The notes under the pieces were generated by a model. That model worked only from the letters and a program-made list of their open reading frames with translations. It had not been told where the DNA came from and did no database searches. Of a stretch of DNA of 64,000 nt, positions 17,605-28,730 are shown one piece after another. The position numbers and the translations under genes are program-made. The stretch covers positions 1-64,000 of the forward strand of contig NZ_AUWR01000055.1 in assembly GCF_000455125.1 (NCBI RefSeq), read 5' to 3'. Source of the stretch: Mycobacterium sp. UM_WGJ. Lineage in GTDB: Bacteria; Actinomycetota; Actinomycetes; Mycobacteriales; Mycobacteriaceae. Positions within the stretch are counted from its first letter, which is position 1. Each line of letters opens with the position of its first letter.

Positions 17605-20375
17605 TACGTCCGCGCCTTCTCGACGAGCTCGTAGGCCTGGATGACATCGCCTTCCTTGATGTCGTTGTAGGTCAGCGTCAGACCACACTCGTAGCCGTCG
17701 CGGACCTCGGTGACATCGTCCTTCTCCCGCCGCAGCGAGGAGATAGTGACGGTCTCGGCGATCACCACGTTGTCACGCAGCAGCCGCGCCTTGGCGTTGC
17801 GACGCATAAGACCGGAGGTGACCAGACAGCCCGCGATGTTGCCCACCTTGGAGGAGCGGAACATGGCGCGAATCTCGGCCCGCCCCAGCTCCTTCTCCTC
17901 GTAGATCGGCTTGAGCATGCCCTTGAGCGCGCTTTCGATCTCTTCGATGGCCTGGTAGATGACCGAGTAGTACCGGATCTCCACACCTTCGCGGTTGGCC
18001 AGCTCGGTAGCCTTGCCCTCCGCCCGCACGTTGAACCCGATGATGATCGCGTCCGACGCCGATGCCAGGTTGACGTTGGTCTCGGTGATGCCACCGACAC
18101 CGCGGTCGATGACCCGCAGCTGCACCTCGTCGTCGATCTGGATTCCCATCAAGGCCTCTTCCAGGGCCTCGACGGTACCGGCGTTGTCGCCCTTGAGGAT
18201 CAGGTTCAGCTGGCTGGTTTCCTTCAGCGCCGAGTCCAGGTCCTCCAGCGAGATCCGCTTGCGCGAGCGCGCCGCCAGCGCATTGCGCTTACGCGCGCTG
18301 CGCTTGTCGGCGATCTGGCGAGCGATGCGGTCCTCGTCGACCACCAGCAGGTTGTCGCCGGCGCCCGGCACCGAGGTGAACCCGATGACCTGGACGGGCC
18401 GCGACGGCAACGCCTCGTCGACGTCGTCGCCGTGCTCGTCGACCATGCGCCGCACCCGGCCGTAGGCGTCGCCGGCGACGATCGAGTCGCCGACCCGCAG
18501 CGTTCCGCGCTGGATCAGCACGGTGGCCACCGGGCCGCGGCCGCGGTCGAGGTGAGCCTCGATCGCGACACCCTGAGCCTCCATGTCGGGGTTGGCCCGC
18601 AGGTCCAGGGCGGCGTCAGCGGTCAACAGCACCGCCTCCTCCAGGGCCGCGATGTTGGTGCCCTGCTTGGCGGAGATGTCGACGAACATGGTGTCGCCGC
18701 CGAAGTCCTCGGCAACCAGCCCATACTCGGTGAGCTGCCCCCGGATCTTGGCCGGGTCGGCACCTTCTTTGTCGATCTTGTTGACCGCCACCACGATCGG
18801 TACGTCAGCGGCCTGGGCGTGGTTGATGGCCTCCACCGTCTGGGGCATCACACCGTCGTCGGCGGCCACCACCAGGATCGCGATGTCGGTGGCCTTGGCG
18901 CCACGGGCACGCATGGCGGTGAACGCCTCGTGACCGGGGGTGTCGATGAACGTGATCAGACGCTCGGAGCCGTCGAAGTCGACCGAGACCTGGTAGGCAC
19001 CGATGTGCTGGGTGATGCCGCCGGCCTCGCCCTCGCGGACGTTGGCCTTGCGGATGGTGTCCAGCAGTCGGGTCTTGCCGTGGTCGACGTGACCCATGAC
19101 GGTCACCACCGGCGGCCTGCTCTGTAGGTCGTCTTCGCCGCCCTCGTCCTCGCCGTAGGTCAGATCGAACGACTCCAGCAGCTCGCGGTCCTCGTCTTCG
19201 GGCGAGACCACCTGGACCACGAAGTTCATCTCGCTGCCCAGCAGCTCGAGCGTCTCGTCACCGACCGACTGGGTGGCGGTGACCATCTCACCGAGGTTGA
19301 ACAGCGCCTGCACCAGGGCAGCCGGATTGGCGTCGATCTTCTCGGCGAAATCGCTCAGCGATGCGCCGCGGGCCAGCCGGATGGTCTCACCGTTGCCGTG
19401 CGGCAACCGCACACCACCGACGACCGGGGCCTGCATGTTCTCGTACTCGGCGCGTTTCGCCCGCTTCGACTTGCGGCCTCGCTTGGGTGCACCGCCGGGG
19501 CGGCCGAAGGCACCGGCCGCGCCACCGCGCTGGCCGGGACGACCGCCGCCGCCACCACCGCCGGGACGACCCCGAAAACCGCCGGCGCCGGCGCCTGCGG
19601 GGCCACCTCCGCCACCGGGACCGCCGGCCCCGCCGCCGCGGTAGTTACCACCGGGACCGCCACCGGGACCGCCCGGACGACCGCCGGGGGCACCGGGCCG
19701 GCCACCGCCGCCGGGACGCGGCGGACCGCCGGGACGCGCCGGACGACCCTGTGCGCCGAAGTTGCTGGAGCGTCCGGGCATGTTGCCCGGTGTCGCGCCG
19801 CCGCCGGGCCGCGGCATGCCGGGCCTGGGCGCTCCACCCGGGCGGGGCGCCTGCGGGTGCGGACGCGGGATGGCGCGCTCGACGGGCTGCGCCGAGGAGA
19901 ACGGGTTGTTTCCGACGCGCGGGGTGCGGGCGCCGGGCTTGGGGCCCGGTGCTGCCGGCCGGGGGCCGGGCGCGGGCGGAGCCGCCGGGGAGGGTGCTGC
20001 AGCTGCCGGCGGCGGGGTCTCTGCCGCGGGCGCGGGCGGAGCCGCTGGAGCTGCCGGGGCTGCCGGCTTGGCGGCCGCGGGCGCGGCGGGCTTGGCGGCC
20101 TCACCGTCAGCCGCCGGGGCCGGTGCCGGCTTGGCCGGTCCCGGAGTCGCCGCCGGGGCCGGAGCGGTCTTGGCGGGCGCTGGGGCTGCGGCCGCTTCGG
20201 CCTTGGGCGCGGGCTTGCCGCCGCCGAAGGACTCGCGCAGGCGCCGCGCGACGGGGGCTTCCACGGTTGAGGATGCCGATTTTACGAATTCGCCCTGCTC
20301 GCTCAGGCGGGCGAGAACTTCCTTGCTGGTGACACCGAGTTCCTTGGCCAACTCGTGTACGCGGGCCTTTGCCAC
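17604..20375 (-). CDS. infB: Translation initiation factor IF-2
   Basis: Protein of 923 residues. Order: IF2-N domain (1-50), an Ala/Pro-rich linker (about 53-190), a Gly/Arg/Pro-rich segment (about 190-300), a second IF2-N domain, then the GTPase with G1 at 428-435 (GHVDHGKT), DTPGHEAF and NKID, and domains II-IV with the fMet-tRNA-binding C2 domain. It loads initiator tRNA on the 30S subunit. GTG at 20375 has AGGAGAT upstream. The low-complexity linker is long, as in other actinobacteria, and produces many open frames in other phases that are not genes. Confidence 0.96.
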
Positions 20376-20441
20376 TACATCTCCTGTCTATGAGGCGACA
20401 GCGGTGGTGGGCCGCGCCTCGGGTTTAGCTATGACGCATGG

Positions 20442-20825
20442 TCATCGGGACTTCACGGTGTGCTCATGTTCTTCGCTACCTGTTCTGTTGCCCGGGGCGG
20501 TGAGCGGACCTTCGAATCCTTCGAAGCACTCCTCCACCCCGGATACATCCGGAGAACCGCTGATCCGCAGCGCGCGCACGAATGCCCGTCTTCGAATCGC
20601 CGCGTGCAGGCACTCCGATGCGGGATGCAACCACGCACCCCGCCCCGGCTGGTTGCCCGCGCGGTCAATAATCACGGCGCCGTTGCCGTTCTCCGTTGAC
20701 ACCGCGACCACCCGAAGCAATTCGACGGTCAACGCACGTTTCCGGCATCCGACACACGTGCGCACCGGTCCATCTGGGGAACGGTGCGTCCGCGAGGCGG
20801 TTGTCGAAGTCTCGCGCTGGATCAC
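20442..20825 (-). CDS. YlxR/DUF448 RNA-binding protein (Rv2840c-like)
   Basis: Protein of 127 residues. The YlxR signature [10 protein letters not shown] is followed by [38 protein letters not shown]. The family lies between nusA and infB in most Gram-positive genomes and binds RNA; a role in RNase P or transcription regulation has been suggested in other bacteria. GTG at 20825 is used as start, but no good ribosome site is seen and the true start may be internal, closer to the GTG at VRTCVG. The Glu/Thr-rich C-terminal tail is variable. Confidence 0.82.
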   Translation of the reverse strand: MIQRETSTTASRTHRSPDGPVRTCVGCRKRALTVELLRVVAVSTENGNGAVIIDRAGNQPGRGAWLHPASECLHAAIRRRAFVRALRISGSPDVSGVEECFEGFEGPLTAPGNRTGSEEHEHTVKSR

Positions 20826-20896
20826 GGCTCAGTCTACCCATACAACGGCGATGACCCGAACCACCTGAATCCGGCGGCGCGCTGGTCGCGTTCCGC

Positions 20897-21940
20897 TCAG
20901 GCTTCGTGCGGCACGCCCTGGCCGGCCTCACGCTCAGCGCCATTGGCGCCGGGCTCCGGGACGTCGCTGCGGATATCGATGCGCCAGCCGGTGAGCCGGG
21001 CCGCCAACCGGGCGTTCTGGCCTTCCTTGCCGATGGCCAATGACAGCTGGAAGTCCGGCACCACCACGCGCGCGGCCCGGGCGGCCTGGTCGATCACGGT
21101 CACCGACACCACCTTGGCCGGTGACAACGCGTTGCCCACGAAGCGCGCCGGGTCCTCGTCGTAGTCGATGATGTCGATCTTCTCGCCGGCCAGTTCGCTC
21201 ATCACGTTGCGCACCCGCTGGCCCATCGGGCCGATGCAGGCGCCCTTGGCGTTGAGTCCGGGAATCTGCGAGGCCACCGCGATCTTGGATCGGTGGCCTG
21301 CCTCGCGGGCGACCGCGACGATCTCCACCGATCCGTCGGCGATCTCGGGGACCTCCAAGGCGAACAGCTTGCGCACCAGGTTTGGGTGGGTCCGCGACAG
21401 CTCGATCCGCGGTTCGCGCAGGCCCCGAGTCACACCGATCACGTAGCAGCGCAGCCGGTCGCCGTGCTCATAGGCCTCACCGGGTGCCTGTTCTGCAGGG
21501 CGGATGACACCGTCGAAGCCCTTGGCCTCGGTACCGAGTCGCACCACGATGACACCGCGCGCGTTCTCCCGGGCGTCGCGCTGGACGACTCCGGCGACGA
21601 TGTCGCCCTCCCGCGCCGAGAATTCGCCGTAGGCCTTCTCGTTTTCGGCGTCCCGCAGCCGCTGCAGGATCACCTGACGGGCCGTGGTCGCCGCGATACG
21701 CCCGAAACCCTCGGGAGTGTCGTCGTATTCGCTGATCACGTTGCCGTCGTCATCGGTCTCGCGTGCCATCACCCGCACCACGCCGGTCTTCCGGTCGACA
21801 TCGATCACCGCGTCAGCCTGATGACCTTCGGTGTGGCGGTACGCGGTGAGCAACGCCGATTTGATCGTGTCCACGACCACGTCAACCGAAATGCCCTTGT
21901 CTGCCTCGATAGCGTGCAGCGCGGCCATATCGATGTTCAT
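20897..21940 (-). CDS. nusA: Transcription termination/antitermination factor NusA
   Basis: Protein of 347 residues, exactly the length of M. tuberculosis NusA. It has the N-terminal RNA-polymerase-binding domain ([16 protein letters not shown]), an S1 domain (about 110-185) and two KH domains, including [21 protein letters not shown] and [19 protein letters not shown]. It modulates pausing, termination and rRNA antitermination. The ATG at 21940 is chosen over the GTG at 21949 because GGAG stands at a normal distance only for the former. The acidic repeats found at the C-terminus of proteobacterial NusA are absent, as normal for actinobacteria. Confidence 0.95.
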   Translation of the reverse strand: MNIDMAALHAIEADKGISVDVVVDTIKSALLTAYRHTEGHQADAVIDVDRKTGVVRVMARETDDDGNVISEYDDTPEGFGRIAATTARQVILQRLRDAENEKAYGEFSAREGDIVAGVVQRDARENARGVIVVRLGTEAKGFDGVIRPAEQAPGEAYEHGDRLRCYVIGVTRGLREPRIELSRTHPNLVRKLFALEVPEIADGSVEIVAVAREAGHRSKIAVASQIPGLNAKGACIGPMGQRVRNVMSELAGEKIDIIDYDEDPARFVGNALSPAKVVSVTVIDQAARAARVVVPDFQLSLAIGKEGQNARLAARLTGWRIDIRSDVPEPGANGAEREAGQGVPHEA

Positions 21941-22022
21941 TGGCGCCACTCCTCTCCGTAGCTACGACCTCCTAGCCGCTGACCGGCTTGGGGTGTCCCC
22001 ACCGCATCGTCGCCGGCGCAGT

Positions 22023-22556
22023 TCATGCTCCGGCCTCCGTTTCCCCCGCAGGGGCCTTGATGCCCGCCAGCTCCAACTCACGTTCGCCCGGCGGCGAGAA
22101 TTCGACTTGCACCACGGCTCGGCTGATCTCGCTCAGCGGCAGCCGGCGACGATTCCAGTCCCGCCCGGCACGCACCACCAGCGTCACGACGTCGTCGTCG
22201 ACGACGCCCACTCGACCGGTCAGCCCCGACCCGTCGGACAGCGTCAACTCAACTTTGCGACCGTGCGCACGCCGAAAATGTTTCGCGGAGGTCAGCGGCC
22301 GGCCCACGCCGGGCGAGCTGACCTCCAGCACGTATTGACTGTCGAATTCCAGGGTGTCGAGCAACTCCGACGCCGAGCGGGCCAACGCCGCGGCGGTGTC
22401 CAGATCCAGTGGGGTGTCGCCGTCGGCTACCACGGTGATTCGCGGCAGTGCGTCCTGATCGTCGACCACGACGTCCTCGATCTCGAATCCGGCGCGGGTG
22501 AACTCAGCATCGAGCAGCTCGATCACCTGAGTCTGGGAAGGTAGCCCGGTGGCCAC
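22023..22556 (-). CDS. rimP: Ribosome maturation factor RimP
   Basis: Protein of 177 residues. RimP N-domain ([23 protein letters not shown]) and the family signature [28 protein letters not shown] are present, followed by an SH3-like C-terminal domain. It assists 30S assembly. GTG at 22556 with GAGGAG upstream. It heads the minus-strand rimP-nusA-ylxR-infB-rbfA-nrnA-dinF cluster and is divergent from a lipoprotein gene, so the promoter of the cluster should lie in 22557-22748. Confidence 0.92.
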   Translation of the reverse strand: MATGLPSQTQVIELLDAEFTRAGFEIEDVVVDDQDALPRITVVADGDTPLDLDTAAALARSASELLDTLEFDSQYVLEVSSPGVGRPLTSAKHFRRAHGRKVELTLSDGSGLTGRVGVVDDDVVTLVVRAGRDWNRRRLPLSEISRAVVQVEFSPPGERELELAGIKAPAGETEAGA

Positions 22557-22748
22557 GGCGAGCTCCTCATCTTGAGTTGTTCAGTCGGCGCGTTCCCACG
22601 CGCCAGGCGCGGCCGGGAACCAGTTATCAACGATACGCCGTGGGAAACACAGCCACAGCAAACCGGCAAAAGCGCCCGTCAGCGTACCTTGGCACGCTCG
22701 CGGCCACGTCGCGTCCCTACCGCGCAGCCGCAATGGCAGGATGTCAGG

Positions 22749-23258
22749 GTGCCCGGCCCCCTGTCCGCCATCGACCGACGGCGCGTGCTCACCGGCGCCG
22801 GGATGCTCGCCCTGCTGGCCCTTGCCGCGCCGGCCTGCAGCTCGGCTCCAACCACCCCCGCCGTCGACGACCTGGAAGCGCAACGCCAACTGGCAATGCG
22901 CGACAGTGAGCTGGCCGCCGCAGCCGCCGCGGCACTGGTCGACCCGGAGTCCAAGGCGGTGGCCGCAGCACTGGATCAGGTGGCGCGGGAGCGAACCGAG
23001 CACGCCCGGGCACTGGCAGCCGAGATCGCCCGCGCCGCCGGGAAGACACCGGCGGACGAGGCCGAAACCACCACCCCCGGTGCCGCGCCGGACGGGCCCG
23101 CTCCACCGGTCTCGCAGGTGGTCAACGCGTTGCGGGCCGCCGCCGACAGCGCCGGGAAGCTGGCGGTCGCCTCGTCGGGTTACCGGGCCGGACTGCTGGC
23201 CTCCATCGCCGCAGCGTGCACGGCTTCCTACGCAGTAGCCCTGGTGCCGCAGGCATGA
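22749..23258 (+). CDS. Alanine-rich lipoprotein or Tat-exported protein, Rv2843-like
   Basis: Protein of 169 residues. The N-terminus has a twin-arginine-like run (DRRRVLTGAG), a hydrophobic stretch and APACSS, which may be a lipobox (Cys35). The mature part is Ala-rich and helical with heptad character (about 45-105), a Pro/Thr linker and a second helical segment. GTG at 22749 is chosen because it places the signal sequence at the N-terminus. The stop overlaps the next gene (ATGA). Position beside rimP matches M. tuberculosis Rv2843. Function unknown; the neighbour is ferritin-like, so the pair may form one complex. Confidence 0.7.
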   Translation: MPGPLSAIDRRRVLTGAGMLALLALAAPACSSAPTTPAVDDLEAQRQLAMRDSELAAAAAAALVDPESKAVAAALDQVARERTEHARALAAEIARAAGKTPADEAETTTPGAAPDGPAPPVSQVVNALRAAADSAGKLAVASSGYRAGLLASIAAACTASYAVALVPQA

Positions 23259-23713
23259 CATCTCCGCAACCCCGCCCGGCGTCGGGCCCCGACGCGGCCC
23301 TCATTGATGCCCTGGCCACCGAATACGGCGTCGTCTACGGCTACGGACTGGTGTCGGCGTACTCGCTGCCGGAATTCAACGCCCTGGTGGTCACCACCAT
23401 CCGTCAGCACCGTGAACGCCGGGACCGCACCATCGCGATCCTGACCAGCCGCTCGGTCGCCGTCCCGCCCGCCGCGGCCGGGTATCAGTTGCCCCTGCCG
23501 GTGACCACGTCCAACGAGGCCCTGCGGTTGGCGGTCCGGATGGAATACGACACGGCGGCGGCCTGGCGCGCGGTCGTCGAGCAGGCCAGCGAGGCCACCG
23601 ACCGGGAGTTCGCGGCGACCGCGCTCGGCCAAAGCGCCGTGCTGGCCGCGCACTGGAACCGCGCGGCGGGCAACTGGCCGATCACCCAGGCCTTCCCGGG
23701 CGGCCAGGACTGA
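23255..23713 (+). CDS. Ferritin-like DUF4439 protein, Rv2844-like
   Basis: Protein of 152 residues, almost all helical, with Glu/Asp and His at positions that fit a four-helix ferritin-like bundle (LATEYGVVYGYG, RQHRERRDRT, RMEYDTAAAWRAVVEQ, AVLAAHWNRAAG). DUF4439 is classed as ferritin-like; iron or diiron binding is possible but unproven. No signal peptide. The ATG overlaps the lipoprotein stop codon by four bases. Confidence 0.75.
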   Translation: MTSPQPRPASGPDAALIDALATEYGVVYGYGLVSAYSLPEFNALVVTTIRQHRERRDRTIAILTSRSVAVPPAAAGYQLPLPVTTSNEALRLAVRMEYDTAAAWRAVVEQASEATDREFAATALGQSAVLAAHWNRAAGNWPITQAFPGGQD

Positions 23714-23769
23714 GCGAGACTGACCTCGACCCGCGTTGCGCGCGGCACCATGCGCAGCCAGCCGTCGGG

Positions 23770-25524
23770 TTAACCGTCTTCGGCGCGGACCGCGGCCACG
23801 ATCTGCCCGGCCAACTCCGCCCCGACGGCCAGCTCGCGGGTCTGCCCGGAGAAGCGGTCGCGCAGTTCGACAACGCCGTCAGCCCAGCCGCGGCCCAGCA
23901 CGACGATCCATGGCATCCCGATCAGCTCGGAATCCTTGAACTTCACCCCCGGCGAGGCTTTCCGGTCGTCGAAGAGCACCTCCAGACCAAGCCGGTCCAG
24001 TTCGGCGGCCAGCTCGGTCGCGCCGGCGCGCGCGGCCTCGTCCTTGTTGGCAACAACCACGTGTACGTCGAAGGGAGCGACCTGCGACGGCCACCGCAAG
24101 CCCAGCTCGTCGTGCTGCTGTTCGGCGATGACAGCTACCAGCCGGGAGACGCCGACGCCGTAGGAGCCCATGGTGAGCCGCACCGGACGGCCATCCTCGC
24201 CGAGGACGTCGACGGCAAACGCGTCGGTGTACTTGCGGCCGAGCTGGAAGATGTGGGCGATCTCGATGCCCCGGGCGCTGACCAGCGGGCCGGCCCCATC
24301 CGGTGACGGGTCCCCGTCGCGGACCTCGGCCGCCTCAATGGTGCCGTCGGCATGGAAATCGCGCCCGGCGACCAGCCCCACGACGTGTTTGCCGGGTGCG
24401 TCGGCTCCGGTGATCCAGCTGGTGCCATCCACCACACGGGGGTCCACTAGGTAGCGGACGCCATTGTCCTGCAGTGCCTTCGGGCCGATGTAGCCCTTCA
24501 CCAGGAACGGGTGCTTGACGAAATCACCGTCTCCGAGCAGGGCGTATTCGGCCGGTTCGAGCGCCGCGCCGAGACGCTTCTCGTCGATCTCGCGGTCGCC
24601 CGGCACCCCGATGCCCAGCAGCTCCCACTCGCCGTCGGGCTGGCGGACCTTGAGCAGGACGTTCTTGAGGGTGTCGGCGGCGGTGACAGTACGGTCCAGT
24701 GCGCCGTTGGCCCAGTCCACCAGGGTGGCGATCGTCGGGGTGTCACCGGTGTCGTGAATCTGCGGTTCCGCCAAGCCGTCCACCGGTTGCGGCTCGGGGC
24801 GGGCGGTGGTCACGGCTTCGACGTTGGCGGCGTAGCCGGACTCGAGGCAGCGCACGAAGGTGTCTTCACCGACTGCGCTCTCGGCGAGGAACTCCTCGGA
24901 GGCCGACCCACCCATGGCGCCCGAGACCGCGGAGACGATCACATACCGCACGCCGAGCCGATCGAAGATCTTCTGATAAGCCACCCGGTGCGCGTCATAG
25001 GCGGTGGCCAGACCGGCGTCGTCGACATCGAAGGAGTACGAGTCCTTCATGACGAATTCGCGGCCGCGCAGGATGCCGGCCCGGGGCCGCGCCTCATCGC
25101 GGTACTTGGTCTGGATCTGATACAGCACCACCGGGAAGTCCTTGTAGGAGCTGTACTCCCCCTTGACAGTCAGGGTGAACAGTTCCTCGTGGGTGGGGCC
25201 CAGCAGGTAGTCGTTGTCGCGGCGGTCCTTGAGCCGGAACAGTCCGTCGCCGTACTCGGTCCAGCGGTTGGTGGTCTCGTACGGTGCGCGCGGCAGCAGC
25301 GCCGGGAACAGGATCTCCTGGCCGCCGATGGCGTTCATCTCTTCGCGGACCACCCGCTCGATGTTGCGCAGCACCCGCAGACCGAGCGGCAGCCAGCTGT
25401 ACAGACCGGGCGCGATCGGCCGGATGTAACCGGCCCGGATCAGCAGCTTGTGGCTGGGGACTTCGGCATCGGCGGGGTCGTCGCGCAGGGTGCGCAGGAA
25501 CAGTTCGGACATCCGGGTGATCAC
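23770..25524 (-). CDS. proS: Prolyl-tRNA synthetase
   Basis: Protein of 584 residues (M. tuberculosis ProS 582). Class II synthetase core ([24 protein letters not shown], motif 2 [46 protein letters not shown]), an inserted YbaK-like editing domain (about 230-390) and the anticodon-binding domain ([16 protein letters not shown] onward). It charges tRNA-Pro and can clear mischarged alanine. GTG at 25524 gives the conserved [21 protein letters not shown]. It lies 52 bp downstream of the second MFS gene. Confidence 0.95.
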   Translation of the reverse strand: MITRMSELFLRTLRDDPADAEVPSHKLLIRAGYIRPIAPGLYSWLPLGLRVLRNIERVVREEMNAIGGQEILFPALLPRAPYETTNRWTEYGDGLFRLKDRRDNDYLLGPTHEELFTLTVKGEYSSYKDFPVVLYQIQTKYRDEARPRAGILRGREFVMKDSYSFDVDDAGLATAYDAHRVAYQKIFDRLGVRYVIVSAVSGAMGGSASEEFLAESAVGEDTFVRCLESGYAANVEAVTTARPEPQPVDGLAEPQIHDTGDTPTIATLVDWANGALDRTVTAADTLKNVLLKVRQPDGEWELLGIGVPGDREIDEKRLGAALEPAEYALLGDGDFVKHPFLVKGYIGPKALQDNGVRYLVDPRVVDGTSWITGADAPGKHVVGLVAGRDFHADGTIEAAEVRDGDPSPDGAGPLVSARGIEIAHIFQLGRKYTDAFAVDVLGEDGRPVRLTMGSYGVGVSRLVAVIAEQQHDELGLRWPSQVAPFDVHVVVANKDEAARAGATELAAELDRLGLEVLFDDRKASPGVKFKDSELIGMPWIVVLGRGWADGVVELRDRFSGQTRELAVGAELAGQIVAAVRAEDG

Positions 25525-25576
25525 AGGCCGAGAGCCTATCTTCAGCCGCGAGGAGGCGCGGACCTGCCCGGCGCCC

Positions 25577-27070
25577 CTACAGCTGCCCAGCCTCCATCGC
25601 CTCCAGGGTGTGCTGGGCGCGGGCGATCTGGTCGGCCGAGAACCCGATGAACAGTGCCGCCGCACCCACCAGCACGGCAAGCGCGGCAACCCACAGCAGT
25701 GAATAGGTGTAGCCGTGGCCGAGCGCATCCAGTTGGCTGTCGGTCATGTTCTTCACCGGGCCGGTGGTGCCGCCCAGGTACAGCGTTCGCGAGGTCTGCA
25801 CGGCCTGGATGATCACCAGGACCACCGGGCCGCCCAGGTTGTAGACCATCAACGTGACCGCCGAGACCGGGCCGATCTCGCGTGGGCCGACGTCGGCCAC
25901 CGCACACAGCGGCAGCACCACCGAGATCACGCCGATGCCGAAGCCACCCACCACGAACAGTATCACCAGGTCGGGGACGTACGGCACGCCACGGTCCAGC
26001 GTCGACCCGAACAGCATGGCGGCCCAGACCAGGCTGCCGGCGCCGATGATGAGCCAGCGCGGCGCGATCAGCGCGGCCGCCCAACTGGTCAACAAGTTGC
26101 CGACACCCATTGCCACCGCAAACGGGATAAAGCAGATACCGGCGCGCAGGGCCGAGTAGCCCAGCACGTCTTGAACCAGTAGTCCGATCATCACGCTCAC
26201 CGTGAGCATCACGCCGCCTGCGATGAAGTACGCCGTGAAGGTGGCGACCCGGCTGGGGTTGTCGAACACCGCTGCCGGTACCAGTGGGTTGGCGGCGTTG
26301 CGTTCGACGAGCAGAAAGGCCAGTAGGAACAGCGCCGCGGCGGCGCCAGCGCCGATCACCCACGGGCTCACCCAGCCCTGGGGCGGGCCCTGGGTGAAGA
26401 CCAGCACCGCCGCGGTGCACGCGCCGGTGGCCAGCAGTGCCCCGGTGAGGTCCAGCCGGAGCCGTTCGGCGTTGGTTTCGGTCAACCGCGACACCGCTAT
26501 CGTCACGATGACGATCCCGATCGGGATGTTGATCAAAAACGCCAGCCGCCACGAGATGACCGTGAGGGCACCACCGAGCACCAGGCCCATGACCGAGCCG
26601 ATGCCCTGCATGGCGGCCGACACCGCCATCGCCCGGTTCCGGGCCTGACCGGGCGCGTAGGTCGTCGCGATGAGCGCCAGGCCGGTCGGTGCGGCTATGG
26701 CGGCCCCAATGCCCTGGACCGCCCGGGCGGCGATCAAGGTGGCAGAGTCGGTAGCCACCCCGCAGACCAGCGAGGCGATAGTGAACACCCCGACCCCGGA
26801 GACGAACGCCCGCTTCCGTCCGATGGCGTCGCCCACTCGGCCGCCGAGTAGCAACAAGCCGCCGAAGGTCAACACGTAGGCGGTGATGACCCAGCTCTTG
26901 GCAGCGTCGGACAGATCAAGGTCGGCCTGCATCCGCGGCAGCGCCACCACGACGATGGTGCCGTCCAGCGTCGACATCAGTTGCATACCGGTGATCGCCA
27001 CGATGGCGATACCGAGCACGCTCGACGACAACGACCGGCCGGCCGACTGGGATTCCCCCGGCGCGGCCAT
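25577..27070 (-). CDS. EfpA-type MFS drug exporter, second copy
   Basis: Protein of 497 residues with 14 predicted membrane segments (DHA2 type). Typical segments are [23 protein letters not shown] (motif D1), [12 protein letters not shown] (motif A) and [15 protein letters not shown]. It shares long stretches with the EfpA homologue encoded directly upstream, including the C-terminal [16 protein letters not shown] and the loop RTLYLGGT, so the two look like tandem paralogues. M. tuberculosis has only efpA at this place as far as I recall. Export of drugs or lipids by proton antiport is inferred. Confidence 0.82.
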   Translation of the reverse strand: MAAPGESQSAGRSLSSSVLGIAIVAITGMQLMSTLDGTIVVVALPRMQADLDLSDAAKSWVITAYVLTFGGLLLLGGRVGDAIGRKRAFVSGVGVFTIASLVCGVATDSATLIAARAVQGIGAAIAAPTGLALIATTYAPGQARNRAMAVSAAMQGIGSVMGLVLGGALTVISWRLAFLINIPIGIVIVTIAVSRLTETNAERLRLDLTGALLATGACTAAVLVFTQGPPQGWVSPWVIGAGAAAALFLLAFLLVERNAANPLVPAAVFDNPSRVATFTAYFIAGGVMLTVSVMIGLLVQDVLGYSALRAGICFIPFAVAMGVGNLLTSWAAALIAPRWLIIGAGSLVWAAMLFGSTLDRGVPYVPDLVILFVVGGFGIGVISVVLPLCAVADVGPREIGPVSAVTLMVYNLGGPVVLVIIQAVQTSRTLYLGGTTGPVKNMTDSQLDALGHGYTYSLLWVAALAVLVGAAALFIGFSADQIARAQHTLEAMEAGQL

Positions 27071-27122
27071 AGCAGGTCAGCTTAGCCACCGACGGCCCCG
27101 CCGACGTGACCTCCGGGCGAAG

Positions 27123-28697
27123 TTACAGGGCGCCGAACGCGTCCTGCACGTCCTGGGCATGCGCGACCTGCTTGGCGGTGTAACCGATCAGCAAGGAGAT
27201 CCCACCGACCAGGACCGCCACCGCGGCAATCCACAGCAGCCCATAGGTGTAGGCGGAATCCAACGCGGCGATCTGCGCGGGATTCATGGTCTTGACCGGC
27301 ATGTTGGTGCCGCCGAGGTACAGGGTGCGCGACGTGATGACGGCCTGGATGACCGCCAGAACCATCGGCCCGCCCAGGTTCTGCAGCATCAGTGCGATCG
27401 CCGAAGTCGGGCCGATCTGGTCGAAGCCCACGCCGGCGATCGCCGACAGGGTCAGCGGCACCACGATCACGCCGATACCGAGCCCACCGAGCACGATCAA
27501 CGTGACGAAGTTCGGGAAGTACGGGAGGTTGCGGTTGATCGTCGAGCCGTAGATCATCGCGCCCAGCAATACGACGCCGCCGGAGATCACCAGCACCCGG
27601 GGCGGGAACCGGCGCACCAGCTGGGACGACAGGCCCAGGCCGACACCCAGCCCGATGACGAACGGGATAAATCCCACGCCGGCACGCAAGGCCGAATAAC
27701 CCATCAGATCCTGCACGTACAGACCGATGGTCACGGTCAAGGTGAACAGCACGCCGCCGGCGAGGAAGATCGCCGCGAAGGTCAGCAGCCGGTTGCGGTC
27801 CTTGAACAGGCTGAACGGCACGACCGGATTCTCGGCGGTGCGCTCCACCACAGCGAACGCCAGCAGCGCCAAGACCGCGACCACACCCGAGCCGATGGTG
27901 ATGACCGAGATCCAGCCCTTCTCCGGGCCAATCGTGAAGGCAAACACCGCGGCCGTGCAGCCCAGCGTCGCCAGCAGCGCGCCGGCGGCATCCAGCTTCA
28001 TGCGCTCCCGGTGGGTCTCGGTCAGCGCGGTGCGGGCCAGGTAGACCATCAGCAGGCCGATGGGCACGTTGATCCCGAACGCCAGCCGCCATGACACCTC
28101 GGTCAGCGCGCCGCCGACCACCAGGCCCATCACCGAGCCGACGGCGGTCATGGCTCCGAATATCGCGGTGGCGGCATTGCGGGCCGGCCCCTTGGGGAAC
28201 GTGGTGGCAATGAGCGCCAACGCCGTCGGTGAGGCGATGGCTGAGCCGACACCCTGCAGGAGTCGCGCGATCACCAAGGTAGGCGCATCCCAGGCCACGG
28301 CACAGAGCACCGACGCGATGGTGAACAGCGCGACCCCGCTGATGAAGGTGCGCTTGCGGCCGATGGTGTCGCCGAGTCGCCCGCCCAGCAGCATCAGGCC
28401 GCCGAAGGTCAGGACGTAGGCACTGATCACCCAGCCGCGACCCGCGTCGGACAAGCCCAGGTCGTCCTGGATCTTGGGAAGCGCAACGATTGCGACAGTG
28501 CTGTCCATGGTGGCCAGCAGCTGCATGCCACCGATGGCGATCACGGCGTAGATAAAGCGACGAGACGGCAGCCAGGACGACACATATTTGCTGGTCCAGC
28601 TCACGAGATCGGAGCCGCTACGTCCAGGGGGAACCGCCCCGGTCGCACCTTCGGACCACTGCGCGCTCGCCCGCCCTGCATCATCGAGTGCAGTCAT
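27123..28697 (-). CDS. efpA: MFS efflux transporter EfpA
   Basis: Protein of 524 residues (M. tuberculosis EfpA 530). A hydrophilic N-terminal region of about 50 residues precedes 14 membrane segments; motif D1 MQLLATMDSTVAIVALPKIQDDL, motif A GGRLGDTIGRKR, and motif C-like GGALTEVSWRLAFGINVPIG. EfpA is linked to drug tolerance, and phospholipid transport has been proposed. ATG at 28697 has no strong ribosome site; a short AT-rich stretch just upstream may hold its own promoter. Gene order cysG-efpA-MFS2-proS on one strand with gaps of 33, 52 and 52 bp suggests partial co-transcription. Confidence 0.88.
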   Translation of the reverse strand: MTALDDAGRASAQWSEGATGAVPPGRSGSDLVSWTSKYVSSWLPSRRFIYAVIAIGGMQLLATMDSTVAIVALPKIQDDLGLSDAGRGWVISAYVLTFGGLMLLGGRLGDTIGRKRTFISGVALFTIASVLCAVAWDAPTLVIARLLQGVGSAIASPTALALIATTFPKGPARNAATAIFGAMTAVGSVMGLVVGGALTEVSWRLAFGINVPIGLLMVYLARTALTETHRERMKLDAAGALLATLGCTAAVFAFTIGPEKGWISVITIGSGVVAVLALLAFAVVERTAENPVVPFSLFKDRNRLLTFAAIFLAGGVLFTLTVTIGLYVQDLMGYSALRAGVGFIPFVIGLGVGLGLSSQLVRRFPPRVLVISGGVVLLGAMIYGSTINRNLPYFPNFVTLIVLGGLGIGVIVVPLTLSAIAGVGFDQIGPTSAIALMLQNLGGPMVLAVIQAVITSRTLYLGGTNMPVKTMNPAQIAALDSAYTYGLLWIAAVAVLVGGISLLIGYTAKQVAHAQDVQDAFGAL

Positions 28698-28710
28698 AAC
28701 CGGCTACCCT

Positions 28711-28716
28711 ACAGTA
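28711..28716 (-). promoter_or_regulatory. Possible -10 element of efpA
   Basis: On the minus strand the hexamer TACTGT lies 13 bp before the efpA start codon, inside the most AT-rich part of the 33-bp gap after cysG. It fits the mycobacterial TAnnnT -10 pattern and would give a very short leader. No convincing -35 is seen. Confidence 0.3.
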
Positions 28717-28730
28717 ATATTAAGAGCTGT

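Noticed and set aside
26883-28094. 403-codon plus-strand frame across the two MFS genes
   Set aside because: Asp/His/Arg/Gln-rich antisense product, typical of the complement of membrane-protein genes.
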